Assembly (NCBI GenBank): GCA_018816345.1
Contig: JAHIWG010000017.1
Coordinates: 21,536 to 85,535, forward strand
DNA length: 64,000 nt
Origin: Spirochaetota bacterium
Lineage (GTDB): Bacteria > Spirochaetota > Spirochaetia > Treponematales > UBA12059
Direction of reading: 5' to 3'
Positions 46,612-55,564 of the stretch are shown in pieces. The notes beneath the pieces were generated by a model, which did no database searches, was not told where the DNA came from, and was given only the letters and a program-made list of their open reading frames with translations. A program made the translations under genes and the position numbers. Position 1 is the stretch's first letter. Each line of letters opens with the position of its first letter.

Positions 46612-48767
46612 GCCGTCCCTCCTCGATCCGGCTCCGCAAGGAGGCCGCGCGCCGCCGCTAGCCGTTCCTCGAGCCCCGTAACCTCTCGCCGGAGCGTAGC
46701 GTGCCGCGCGCCGGCGTCAGCCAGCGTCAGCGTATCCAGGCCGGTATTGAAGGCCAGTATTCGATCCGTGAAGAAGTTGTAGCTCCGCTCGATATCGCGC
46801 CGCTTCCCCAGCTCGTCCCGCGGCCCTTCCGACGACGAGCCAGCGGCGTCGCGGATCTCGTCCAGGATGGCGGACTCGGGGCGGCTCAGTAGGTATCTTT
46901 CTAGCTCCTGGGCCGTTAGGCATAGCCCGACCCACGCCTCCAGCTCGGCTAAGAACGCGTTCCTTTCGTCGTCGGACATGCCGTCGACTATACCCCCGTC
47001 GAGGAGGCGCTCCAGCTTGCGGCTCACGGTGGCGGCTAGGCTACGAAGCGACGGGGCCGAGAGAGCGCCTCGCAAAGGCGTTAGGAGCGACTGGACGCGC
47101 TGCCAGCCGCCGTCCGCCGAGTCGGGCGCAGCGGGCTTGGCCATGGCCCGCCTGGAGCCTATCCGCGTACTCGCGATAGCGCCTCCTACGAGGAGGGCCG
47201 CGAGGCCGAGCACGACGGGCAGGCCGATGCTCGCGTGTTCGAAGACGCGTCCGAGGTTGCCCCAGAGGCCTCCCATGGATCCGAGGACGACGAGGAGGAC
47301 GCGGCCCGTCATCGTACGCTCCTTGGCCCGGAAGCGGCCCGTGGCGTCCTCCGCCTTCCGGCGCGCGGACGGGGCGGGGGAAGCCGTCGGAGCGAGCGCC
47401 GGGGCAATCGTCGAGGTAGAGGTCGCGACCGGCGTCGCCTCGCCGAGGCTCGGGCCGTAGGCCGCCTCGAGCCCGAGTTCAGAGGCGGCCTTGGCCAGCT
47501 GGGCCGCGGAGAGCGGAGTAACGCCCCCGGCTAGCGCGAAGGGAAGGCGAGGGAGCTTCTTCTTTAATAGGGCCGAGTCGGCCCCGCAGGAGTCGAGCAA
47601 GCTAAGGAGGCGCTTGCGATCCGCCGCCTCGAATTTCGAGGCGGGTGACCCCGGTCCCAGGATATAGACCGAGGACCGCTCGGACTTGGGGGCGGCCGCG
47701 ACGAGGCGGGGGGAGTCCCTGCCGCAATCGAAGCAGTAGGGTAGCAGCCTGCTGATCTTCCGCCCGCATCGCCCGCAATACGCGTCGCCAGCCTCGATCT
47801 CGGCTCCCGCCCGTCGTCCGGCTAAGGAGGAATCGGAGGGCGTAGAGGGAACCGGTAGAACAGAGGGAACCGGAGCAATAGAGGGAACGGCGGCGCTCGG
47901 GGGCTCGTTGGATAGCGTATCGACCGAGGCCGCATCCCTGCGGCAGGCCAGGAGGGCCTGCCTGAACTGTGCCGCGCCCTGGAAGCGGTCGAGCGGATCC
48001 TTCTGTAGGGACTTGAGGAGTACCGCCTCCAGCGCAGGGCTAAGCTCGGGCCGTAGAGAGCGGGGAGCCGGCGGCGAGGCCGTTACGTGCGCGCGCAATA
48101 TCTCCAGGGCCGAGTTGGCGCTATAGGGTAGCCGGCCGCATAGCGTCTCGTAGAGGGTCACGCCGAAGGAGTAGAGGTCGCCTCGGGCGTCGCATATTCG
48201 TCCCTGTACCAGCTCGGGAGGGCTGTACTCGGGCGTTCCCGCGTCGACGTTGCCCAGGGCGCGCCGCTCCCCCGAGGCTAGGCGCGATAGCCCGAAGTCG
48301 CATAGCTTGGCCGTCCCGACCTCGGAGAAAAGGATGTTCTGCGGTTTTATATCCCCGTGTATGACGCCTTGGCCGTGGGCCAGCGAGAGGGCGTCCAGTA
48401 TCGCGCCGCCTAAGTCCAGGGCCGCGGAAACGGGCAAGCCGCCGCGGCGCATGATGCGGCCCTTCAAGTCGCCCCCGGCCATGTACTCCAGGCTCAGGAA
48501 CGCGCGGCCCTCGTGCATGAAGAGCTCGTAGTACTCTACGACGCCGGGGTGGCGCACCATGCGGTTAATGGCGAGCTCCCGCGCGAAGCGCTCCGCGATG
48601 GCCGGGTCCCCGGCCAGGTGCTCGTGTATCAGCTTGACGGCGCAGTCCCGCTCGAGGAGCAGGTCATGGGCTAGGTATACCGTGGCCAGTCCCCCGTGGC
48701 CCAGTACGCGGACGCACTGGAAGCGATCGGCGAGAAGGGGCAGGGCCGGGCCGGATGCGTCAATCAT
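46608..48767 (-). CDS. Hanks-type Ser/Thr protein kinase with zinc ribbon and TM segment
   Basis: GHGGLATVYLAHDLLLERDCAVKLIH, VIHGDIKPQNILF, KLCDFGLSRL, SPPELVQGR; CGRCGRKISRLLPYCFDCG; TM near VLGLAALLVGGAIA. Confidence 0.88.
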   Translation of the reverse strand: MIDASGPALPLLADRFQCVRVLGHGGLATVYLAHDLLLERDCAVKLIHEHLAGDPAIAERFARELAINRMVRHPGVVEYYELFMHEGRAFLSLEYMAGGDLKGRIMRRGGLPVSAALDLGGAILDALSLAHGQGVIHGDIKPQNILFSEVGTAKLCDFGLSRLASGERRALGNVDAGTPEYSPPELVQGRICDARGDLYSFGVTLYETLCGRLPYSANSALEILRAHVTASPPAPRSLRPELSPALEAVLLKSLQKDPLDRFQGAAQFRQALLACRRDAASVDTLSNEPPSAAVPSIAPVPSVLPVPSTPSDSSLAGRRAGAEIEAGDAYCGRCGRKISRLLPYCFDCGRDSPRLVAAAPKSERSSVYILGPGSPASKFEAADRKRLLSLLDSCGADSALLKKKLPRLPFALAGGVTPLSAAQLAKAASELGLEAAYGPSLGEATPVATSTSTIAPALAPTASPAPSARRKAEDATGRFRAKERTMTGRVLLVVLGSMGGLWGNLGRVFEHASIGLPVVLGLAALLVGGAIASTRIGSRRAMAKPAAPDSADGGWQRVQSLLTPLRGALSAPSLRSLAATVSRKLERLLDGGIVDGMSDDERNAFLAELEAWVGLCLTAQELERYLLSRPESAILDEIRDAAGSSSEGPRDELGKRRDIERSYNFFTDRILAFNTGLDTLTLADAGARHATLRREVTGLEERLAAARGLLAEPDRGGTA

Positions 48768-48871
48768 GGGGAGCGGACCTCGTTAAGAGCGGCGTTGTCG
48801 TGATCACGGGGGCCACTATACAAAGAAGTAGCGATGCGAGCCAATATAGGGTACCATCGATCGGAGGCTCT

Positions 48872-48943
48872 ATGCTGACTAGAAGGCTTGACGAGGCCCG
48901 AGCGGCCAACGCGCTAGGCGCCCTGCTCGGGGGCCTCGCGTGA
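48872..48943 (+). CDS. Small ORF overlapping the glsA start (MLTRRLDEARAANALGALLGGLA)
   Basis: SD-like ggaggc before ATG 48872; its TGA overlaps the glsA start region (gcGTGATGaag). Confidence 0.35.
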   Translation: MLTRRLDEARAANALGALLGGLA

Positions 48944-49875
48944 TGAAGACCGAAGGCCTGGCCGAGACGCTGTCCCGCGTGCACGGCGAGTCGAAGGCGG
49001 CGGCCGCCCGCGGCAGGGTCGCGACCTATATCCCGGCGCTCGCGAAGGCTGACCCGGGCGCCTTCGGCCTCGCCCTCGTCGATTCGACCGGGAGCGTCTT
49101 CGAGGCCGGCGACGCTCGGGCGCGATTCACCATCCAGAGCATCTCCAAGGTGCTCGCCCTCGCGTACGTGATGACCGAGCTGGGCGAGGTCGCGGTGTTC
49201 TCCCGCGTCGGCAAGGAGCCGACCGGAGACCCGTTCAACTCCATCATTCGGCTCGAGACGAGCGCCAGCCGGAAGCCTTTCAACCCCCTCATAAACGCCG
49301 GCGCCATCGTAGTCTCCGGGCTTATGCCCGGCTCGAGCCCCGCCGACAAGGGCGAGCGCTTCCGCGCCTTCGTGGGACGGCTCCTGGGGCGCGGCGGCGT
49401 AGAGCGCGACGAGGCGGTCTACGCCTCGGAGAAGGCCACCGCCGCCCGCAACCGTTCCATCGCCTGGTTCCTAAAGGAGCTGGGCATACTGGAAGGCGAG
49501 GTCGAGGACACCCTGGACGTGTACTTCCGCCAATGCGCCGTGTCGGTCGACGCCGTGGACCTCGCGAGGGTAGGGGCCGTGCTGTGCATGGACGGCATGG
49601 ACCCGGTACGCCGGGAGCGCGTAATAGCTGCCCGTACCGCCCGCGTCTGCAAGAGCCTCATGGTCACCTGCGGCATGTACGACGGCTCGGGCGAGTTCGC
49701 CGTGGACGTCGGCGTGCCCGCCAAGAGCGGCGTGGGCGGCGGCATACTCGCCAGCGTCCGAGACCGCATGGGCATAGGCGTCTACGGCCCGGCCCTCGAC
49801 GAGCGCGGCAACTCCGCCGCCGGGCTCGAGGCGCTCAGGCGGCTGTCCGACGAGCTAGACCTCAGGGTGCTGTAG
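48940..49875 (+). CDS. glsA: Glutaminase
   Basis: FTIQSISKVLALAYVMTELG, RKPFNPLINAGAIVVSGL, CGMYDGSGEFAVDVGVPAKSGVGGGILA. Confidence 0.93.
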   Translation: MMKTEGLAETLSRVHGESKAAAARGRVATYIPALAKADPGAFGLALVDSTGSVFEAGDARARFTIQSISKVLALAYVMTELGEVAVFSRVGKEPTGDPFNSIIRLETSASRKPFNPLINAGAIVVSGLMPGSSPADKGERFRAFVGRLLGRGGVERDEAVYASEKATAARNRSIAWFLKELGILEGEVEDTLDVYFRQCAVSVDAVDLARVGAVLCMDGMDPVRRERVIAARTARVCKSLMVTCGMYDGSGEFAVDVGVPAKSGVGGGILASVRDRMGIGVYGPALDERGNSAAGLEALRRLSDELDLRVL

Positions 49876-49907
49876 CCGCTCGCTAGGCTCTAGACAGGGC
49901 TGCCAGG

Positions 49908-51254
49908 CTAGCGGTAGACGACGCATCGGTCCTTGCCCTCCGCCTTGGCCTTATAGAGGGCGGTGTCGGCGTTCTTGAGCATGGCCTCGATGATAGCGTC
50001 TGACTTGGCTACCGGCCGCGCGCCCTCAGGAATGGAGCCGTCGCTTCCGTCGGCGCCTCCCGCGGAGCGTACGGTTTCCATCGTCGAGGGCGGGACGGTA
50101 CCGAGGTCCGCTATCCCGACGCTGACCGTGAGCGCGCGGCCTCTCGGGAGGACGGCGGCCGTCATTCCGGCTATCCCCGAGCGGAAGCGGTCGCAGGCCG
50201 CCGAGGCGCTAACGGCGTCGATGCCAGGGAACAGGACCAGGAATTCCTCCCCGCCGTACCTCGAGACTATATCGTAGGTCCTTGCGTTTGCGAGCAGGGC
50301 CGCCGCTAAGGTCTTTAACGCGAGGTCTCCGGCGAGGTGTCCGTCGACGTCGTTGACCGATTTGAAGTCGTCGGCGTCGATGATGGCGCATGACAGCTCG
50401 GAACCGGAGCGCAGGGCCTTCTCCGTTTCCTGCGCGAAGCGTTCCATGGCGTAGCGCCTGTTGTAGAGACCTGTAAGCGCGTCCGTCGTCGCGGCCTTGG
50501 CGAGCTCGTTCCTAGCCCTATCCAGTTCTTTTCGGAGTCTCATGATGAATGAGAACACTATGGCCATGGTGGCGGCCGCTATCGAGCAGGCGGCGAGAAT
50601 TATGAACGCCAGGTTCCCCGCAAGCTTTCTCTGTATCGTTTCGACTTCGAAGCGAACGGATATGCCGCCCCTGACGTCTCCCTCCACGTATCCCTGGACG
50701 GCGTGGCACGCGAGGCACGAGGCCTCGGTCTTGAGCGCGCCCATATATCGGAATTCATGACCGGCCGGGCCTTCGCTAGTCTCCCAAACCTCCGTCTTGC
50801 CTGTTTCGAACGCCGAGAGCGACCTTCGCTCGAAGTCGTCCGGCGCGTTCGATGGGTTGAGCGACTTCAGGCTCGTTATCCTGAAACGATAGCCATCTTG
50901 CCTCGTCGCTATCTCCGATATCTCCCGCGTTATCGAGGCCGGGTTACGGAGGGTAAGCATCGAGCCGTCCTCGGCCCGGAGGTCGGGATGGAGGAGGTAC
51001 GGATTGGATTCGACTCCGGGGCCCTTGCGGACGTAGACCCCGCCGTACTCGGCCGCCCAACGCCGCGTCAGTACGATCTGCTGGAATAGCGAGCGGCCGC
51101 GCTCGAGCACGATGTCGTTTATAAGCACGGTGTTCTGGATGGCTATGCCCATCAATACGCCAGCGAACAGTACGAGGATGATGGCCGTGAGCGATATCTT
51201 GAATAACGTAAAAGCCTTGTGTTCGTTGCGTTCTATTTCGACGGTGTCAAGCAT
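49908..51254 (-). CDS. Diguanylate cyclase (GGEEF) with DUF3365-type heme-binding sensor
   Basis: CLACHAVQGYVEGDVRGGISVRF, TM helix, DALTGLYNRRYAMERF, SRYGGEEFLVLFPG. Likely start MLDTVEIER at 51254. Confidence 0.85.
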   Translation of the reverse strand: MLDTVEIERNEHKAFTLFKISLTAIILVLFAGVLMGIAIQNTVLINDIVLERGRSLFQQIVLTRRWAAEYGGVYVRKGPGVESNPYLLHPDLRAEDGSMLTLRNPASITREISEIATRQDGYRFRITSLKSLNPSNAPDDFERRSLSAFETGKTEVWETSEGPAGHEFRYMGALKTEASCLACHAVQGYVEGDVRGGISVRFEVETIQRKLAGNLAFIILAACSIAAATMAIVFSFIMRLRKELDRARNELAKAATTDALTGLYNRRYAMERFAQETEKALRSGSELSCAIIDADDFKSVNDVDGHLAGDLALKTLAAALLANARTYDIVSRYGGEEFLVLFPGIDAVSASAACDRFRSGIAGMTAAVLPRGRALTVSVGIADLGTVPPSTMETVRSAGGADGSDGSIPEGARPVAKSDAIIEAMLKNADTALYKAKAEGKDRCVVYR

Positions 51255-51532
51255 AGTTCCTCTGGCTTTAAGTATGCTTATGGCGCTCTGGATTACAAGT
51301 TGCAAGGCCGTAGTATGTTCGGTCTCGATGATAATATCGCCGTTCATCCGAAAAGCGTTACTGATCGGAACCGAGATCTACGCGCATCGAAGATGACAAC
51401 CCGGAGGCCTACGAGCGGGGCCTGCTTTTTCGCGAATGCCGAGTCGGCCTTTATTTTTCGTCGCGAAGCCCCGCGACGGCCTGAGGAGCGTACTGGATAC
51501 CATAATCCCGTTTTTTAGGTTAATATCAATAA

Positions 51533-52162
51533 ATGGCACGAGTACGAAAACTCGAGGGAACTGAACCCATAGGCGACGCTGCATTCAAGATCATCGATAT
51601 CGAAGGCTACGAGGCCTTTACCGCACGCCACTTGGCCATGACCGTGGGCGTGGCTACGATGACCGTATATAATTATCTGTCGCGCGAAGAGATCCTGCGC
51701 GTGGTAGTCAGGCGAGCCTTCCGTATCCTCACCGGGAACATAGCGGAAGACACGAGAGCCAGGGTAAATGAAGGTCGCCCCCTTCGTTCGCTACTCGATA
51801 CGGCCGAGAAGATGATGGATTTTTCGGCCGAGCGTCGCAACCTTTATAATTTCCTGTTTGACTTTTCTAACCGCGAGTTGATTCACAACGAGTCGACCAT
51901 GGGCCTGTACAATGTGGCGACGAAGGTGTTCAAGCCCTGTTTTTCCGAGGAGAGCTACCGAGGATTCGCCAAGGACTGGAATCTTTTTTTCATACTCGCC
52001 GACGGCGTGATCAGGGCTTATACGCAGGGCCGCCACGGCGTCGACGCGGAACCTTACCGGAACATGCTGCAAAGGAGCTTTGATCTATTGCTCGCCCCTT
52101 GGGAAAAGCTTTGCGATCTGGCGAAAGTCGATTTCGAGGCCCTTGAGGAACTCTCCAGATAG
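51533..52162 (+). CDS. TetR-family transcriptional regulator
   Basis: DAAFKIIDIEGYEAFTARHLAMTVGVATMTVYNYLSREEILRVVVR. Confidence 0.82.
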   Translation: MARVRKLEGTEPIGDAAFKIIDIEGYEAFTARHLAMTVGVATMTVYNYLSREEILRVVVRRAFRILTGNIAEDTRARVNEGRPLRSLLDTAEKMMDFSAERRNLYNFLFDFSNRELIHNESTMGLYNVATKVFKPCFSEESYRGFAKDWNLFFILADGVIRAYTQGRHGVDAEPYRNMLQRSFDLLLAPWEKLCDLAKVDFEALEELSR

Positions 52163-52232
52163 TATCCCGGACCTTCGCCGAGGGGAAGCACCCTGGCGGG
52201 GTCGGCCTTTACGGGTCGCGTAAAAATATTTT

Positions 52233-52290
52233 CTTGACAAAAGTAGACAATGGAAAAATAATCGTATCACAATGCGTACACAGTACGTAT
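52233..52290 (+). promoter_or_regulatory. Promoter plus inverted repeat upstream of the GPH symporter
   Basis: ttgaca-17-aataat; inverted repeat atgcgtac-aca-gtacgtat at 52272-52290 (one mismatch). Confidence 0.55.
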
Positions 52291-52335
52291 ATTCTTACGG
52301 TTTGCCGCTTGTACCGGCAAAAAGGAGAGCTTTCG

Positions 52336-53742
52336 ATGGGCAAGGCATCGTCGGACGAGAAAAAAGCGGTTAGGCCTTTCTCTATGAGGGACAAGATCGG
52401 CTATACCTTGGGCGACTTGGGAAACTGTTGCACGGAGCAATTCCGCGGCATGTTCCTCGCCGTATTCTATACACTGATCTTAAGAGTTAATCCGGTTCAT
52501 ATCGGCATATTGATGCTAGTCACTAAGCTGTGGGACGCTTTCAATGATCCTATCATCGGAGCCATCATCGACCTTCGTATACCTTCAAAGAACGGCAAGT
52601 TCGTACCATGGATCCGCGTCTTCGCGTTTCCGATGGGCGTACTGTGCGTCCTCGGCTTCGTGAACGTGAGCGACCTCGACTACGGCTTCAGGATCGCCTA
52701 CATGTTCATCTCCTATGTCCTGTACGAGGCGATGTATACCTGCGTCAACGTCCCGTTCGGCAGCCTTTCAAGCGTCATGACGGACGATATCAACCAGCGC
52801 ACCGCCCTGTCGCGCTACCGCGCGTTGGGCGGTACCATCTTCATGACCGTCATCGTTATCGTCGGACCTCTCGTGCTGTACGTCAATAACCAGCCCGTAG
52901 CCGGTCGCTTCCTGATGCTAGCCTCCGTCTGCGCCATGATAGGCGTGCTCTGCCTGCTGCTTTCGAGCGCCTGGTGCAAAGAGCGCGTCTCCCTCCCGCA
53001 ACGAGAGGAGAAAATAAAACTTAATTACCTGCATGTGCTCAAGGAGATTTCTAGGAACAGAGCCCTCCTCGGGATGATGTTCGCGAGCCTCGTCGTCATA
53101 ATCGGCGCCTCGGTCACCAACGGCCTCAACACCTACATGTTCAGGGACTACTTCGGAAACGTAAAGCTCATGGCCGTCTCGGGCATGCTCAGCACCGTAT
53201 TCGCCCTCATCGCCTTCTTCGGCACCCAGCCCGTGGCGAAGAGACTCGGCAAGAAGGAGTGGAGCGTCTACGGTTGCACCTTCTCAGCCCTAGTGTTCGC
53301 GGCCCTCTTCCTTTTCCCGATCAAGAATCCCATGCTCTTCATCGCCGTGAACGGAATGTGCTATCTCGGGGCCAGCGGCCTGCAGATACTGGTCTGGGCG
53401 ATGGTCAACGACGCGATCGACTATCACGAGCTCAGGACCGGAAAGCGGAACGAAGGCATCGTCTATTCCACCTATACCTTCTTCAGGAAGCTCGCGGGCG
53501 CTGTTTCGGGAAGCCTGAGCAGCTTCGTGCTCGCGATGATCGGCTATAACGTGGCGGCGAAGGTTCAGGACGTCTCGGTCACCCAGAGCCTGTGGAAGGC
53601 CTATACGGGAGTCTACGTCCTTGGATACGGCCTGGCGGTAGCCATCCTGCTCCTGGTCTATCCGCTCACCAAGCAAAAGACACAACAGATGCACGACGAG
53701 CTCGCCAAGAAGCGCGCGGCCAAGCTGGAAAGTATCGCCTAG
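52336..53742 (+). CDS. GPH-family (glycoside-pentoside-hexuronide) sugar:cation symporter
   Basis: DKIGYTLGDLGNCCTEQFRG, KLWDAFNDPIIGAIIDL, YELRTGKRNEGIVYSTYTFFRKLAGAVSGS (YHELRTGKR). Confidence 0.9.
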   Translation: MGKASSDEKKAVRPFSMRDKIGYTLGDLGNCCTEQFRGMFLAVFYTLILRVNPVHIGILMLVTKLWDAFNDPIIGAIIDLRIPSKNGKFVPWIRVFAFPMGVLCVLGFVNVSDLDYGFRIAYMFISYVLYEAMYTCVNVPFGSLSSVMTDDINQRTALSRYRALGGTIFMTVIVIVGPLVLYVNNQPVAGRFLMLASVCAMIGVLCLLLSSAWCKERVSLPQREEKIKLNYLHVLKEISRNRALLGMMFASLVVIIGASVTNGLNTYMFRDYFGNVKLMAVSGMLSTVFALIAFFGTQPVAKRLGKKEWSVYGCTFSALVFAALFLFPIKNPMLFIAVNGMCYLGASGLQILVWAMVNDAIDYHELRTGKRNEGIVYSTYTFFRKLAGAVSGSLSSFVLAMIGYNVAAKVQDVSVTQSLWKAYTGVYVLGYGLAVAILLLVYPLTKQKTQQMHDELAKKRAAKLESIA

Positions 53743-53789
53743 CGCGCCTTAGCCTGAGACGGTAGGCTGGAAAGAGTAGCGAAGTTAGT

Positions 53790-54551
53790 ATGAGAACCAT
53801 ACAGGTCGAGTTTGATAACAGGAATGGTCATACCCTACGGGGCACGGTCAACCTTCCCGACGATGTCAGTCATCCACTAACAGTGATCAACCTGCATGGT
53901 TTCGGGGGAAGCAGGTCTGGCTATAAATATTCCCACACGCACCTGGCAAGGGAACTGGCGAGGAATGGCATAGCCTGCGTGCGCTTCGATTTCTTCGGAA
54001 ACGCGGAAAGCGACGGGGAGTTCCACGAGCACACCTTCACCAGCCAGCTCGAGGATACCGAGGACATATGCGCGTGGGTTCTTTCCGAAAAAATAGCGAT
54101 TGCCGGGCGGGTCGTACTATCCGGCCAGAGCCTAGGCGGTTTAGTGGCCGCGAGCGCTGCGCCAAGAGTTCAGCCTCTGGCGCTCATCCTGATGTGCCCC
54201 GGCGCGGCGATGTGGCAAGGCTGCAGGGAAAGGGCCGATCAGATGAGGAACGCCGGTATCGAGTACGCAGACGTGGATGGGAACAGGTTCGGGACCGCCT
54301 TCAATTACGACCTCGCAGGATACGCCCCCTACGAGGTAGCGAAGGGCTATCACGGAAACGTGCTCATCGTCCGCGGTACCGATGACAACCTTGTCGATGA
54401 AGCCTCCTGCAGGCGTTACCTGGAGGTTTACGGAGACGCGGCGACTTATGTCCCCGTCGCGGGAGGCAACCATAATTTCTCGAGCATCCCGGCCAGGGAA
54501 GCATGCGAGAGGGCGATACTGGCATTCCTCGGCCAATACAAGTTGCGATAG
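53790..54551 (+). CDS. Alpha/beta hydrolase (feruloyl esterase/peptidase S9-like)
   Basis: VINLHGFGGSRSGYKYSHTHLARELARNGIACVRFDFFGNAESDG, VVLSGQSLGGLVAA, GGNHNFSS. Confidence 0.87.
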   Translation: MRTIQVEFDNRNGHTLRGTVNLPDDVSHPLTVINLHGFGGSRSGYKYSHTHLARELARNGIACVRFDFFGNAESDGEFHEHTFTSQLEDTEDICAWVLSEKIAIAGRVVLSGQSLGGLVAASAAPRVQPLALILMCPGAAMWQGCRERADQMRNAGIEYADVDGNRFGTAFNYDLAGYAPYEVAKGYHGNVLIVRGTDDNLVDEASCRRYLEVYGDAATYVPVAGGNHNFSSIPAREACERAILAFLGQYKLR

Positions 54552-54783
54552 GGCGGGGGCCACAGGTCCCCGCCGCCACTCCCCGGACGAATATGCGGTG
54601 CGGAGCTCAGTCTGGAGGCCGCACTCGATCAGCTGAGGTCCGGCATCATTTAGAGCCTGCGTTCAAAGGATACAGGCCGGCAACGCTGATACGCTCTAGC
54701 CCCTATTGGAAACAGCGACGGCGTAAAAAAACGGAGGGCGCCTGGAATACATACGGCTAGCCTCGGCCCGAGTAGGGGATAAC

Positions 54784-55104
54784 GCGCGAGCCCGTATCGG
54801 GTTCGAAAACGCGCCCAAAATCGACCCGGCCAACCTTAACGCGTATTTCAACCTGGCCTCGGTCTTCACTATGAATAAAGATAACGCCGCGGCGCTAAGG
54901 CTTTACCAGTAACTGAAAAAACAGGTATCGGACTCGGCCACGGGTAGCGCTCAGGCGAGCCGGCTTAAAATGTACATAAACCTGGCCAGGACATATAATG
55001 AACTAGTCAACAAGGCGGCCGCTAAGGAATCGTATCAAGAAGCGAAGGCCCTGGATCCCAAGTAGGCTCTTGCTGACGCTTACCTGGAAGGCGGCGGTAA
55101 ATAG
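54784..55104 (+). pseudogene. Decayed TPR-repeat protein
   Basis: ARARIGFENAPKIDPANLNAYFNLASVFTMNKDNAAALRLYQ*LKKQ...LKMYINLARTYNELVNKAAAKESYQEAKALDPK*ALADAYLEGGGK*, one frame with TAA at 54910 and TAG at 55063. Confidence 0.6.
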
Positions 55105-55564
55105 CGTCCGCCTAGTCGGGGCGCACCGGACCTAGTTGGCAGAAGCCGTCGCTTTGGTATTTTCGCGAACTCTCTATAGAATCCAAGCCATGTCCGATAC
55201 TCGCTCGACCGCCGGTCATGAGGCGTAGCGTGATTGGAGACCGTCACGTACGGTTACGAGAGGTGCCAGGAAGGAAATTCCCTCTTCCCCCTGGCTTAAG
55301 ATGAGCCCTCGGCAAGGTTAACGCCCTTAAGCTACTCTCCTAGCGAGCTAGCCGCCCCGCTTCCCGGGATATGCTTTTAGCGCCCAGCGTAGTTATAAAG
55401 TCCTTTATAATCGCGAGCGCGGCGCTCAGTTTCTCTCGTTCCAAGGCCGCCGCCTGGCCGGTCCGGCCATAGTCGAATAAGATTCGGTCGATCGGAGTTA
55501 ACGATCCGGCCGCGTCGAGTAGTATATTGTCACTATGACGATAGAAGCGACTAAGGGGAGAAGC

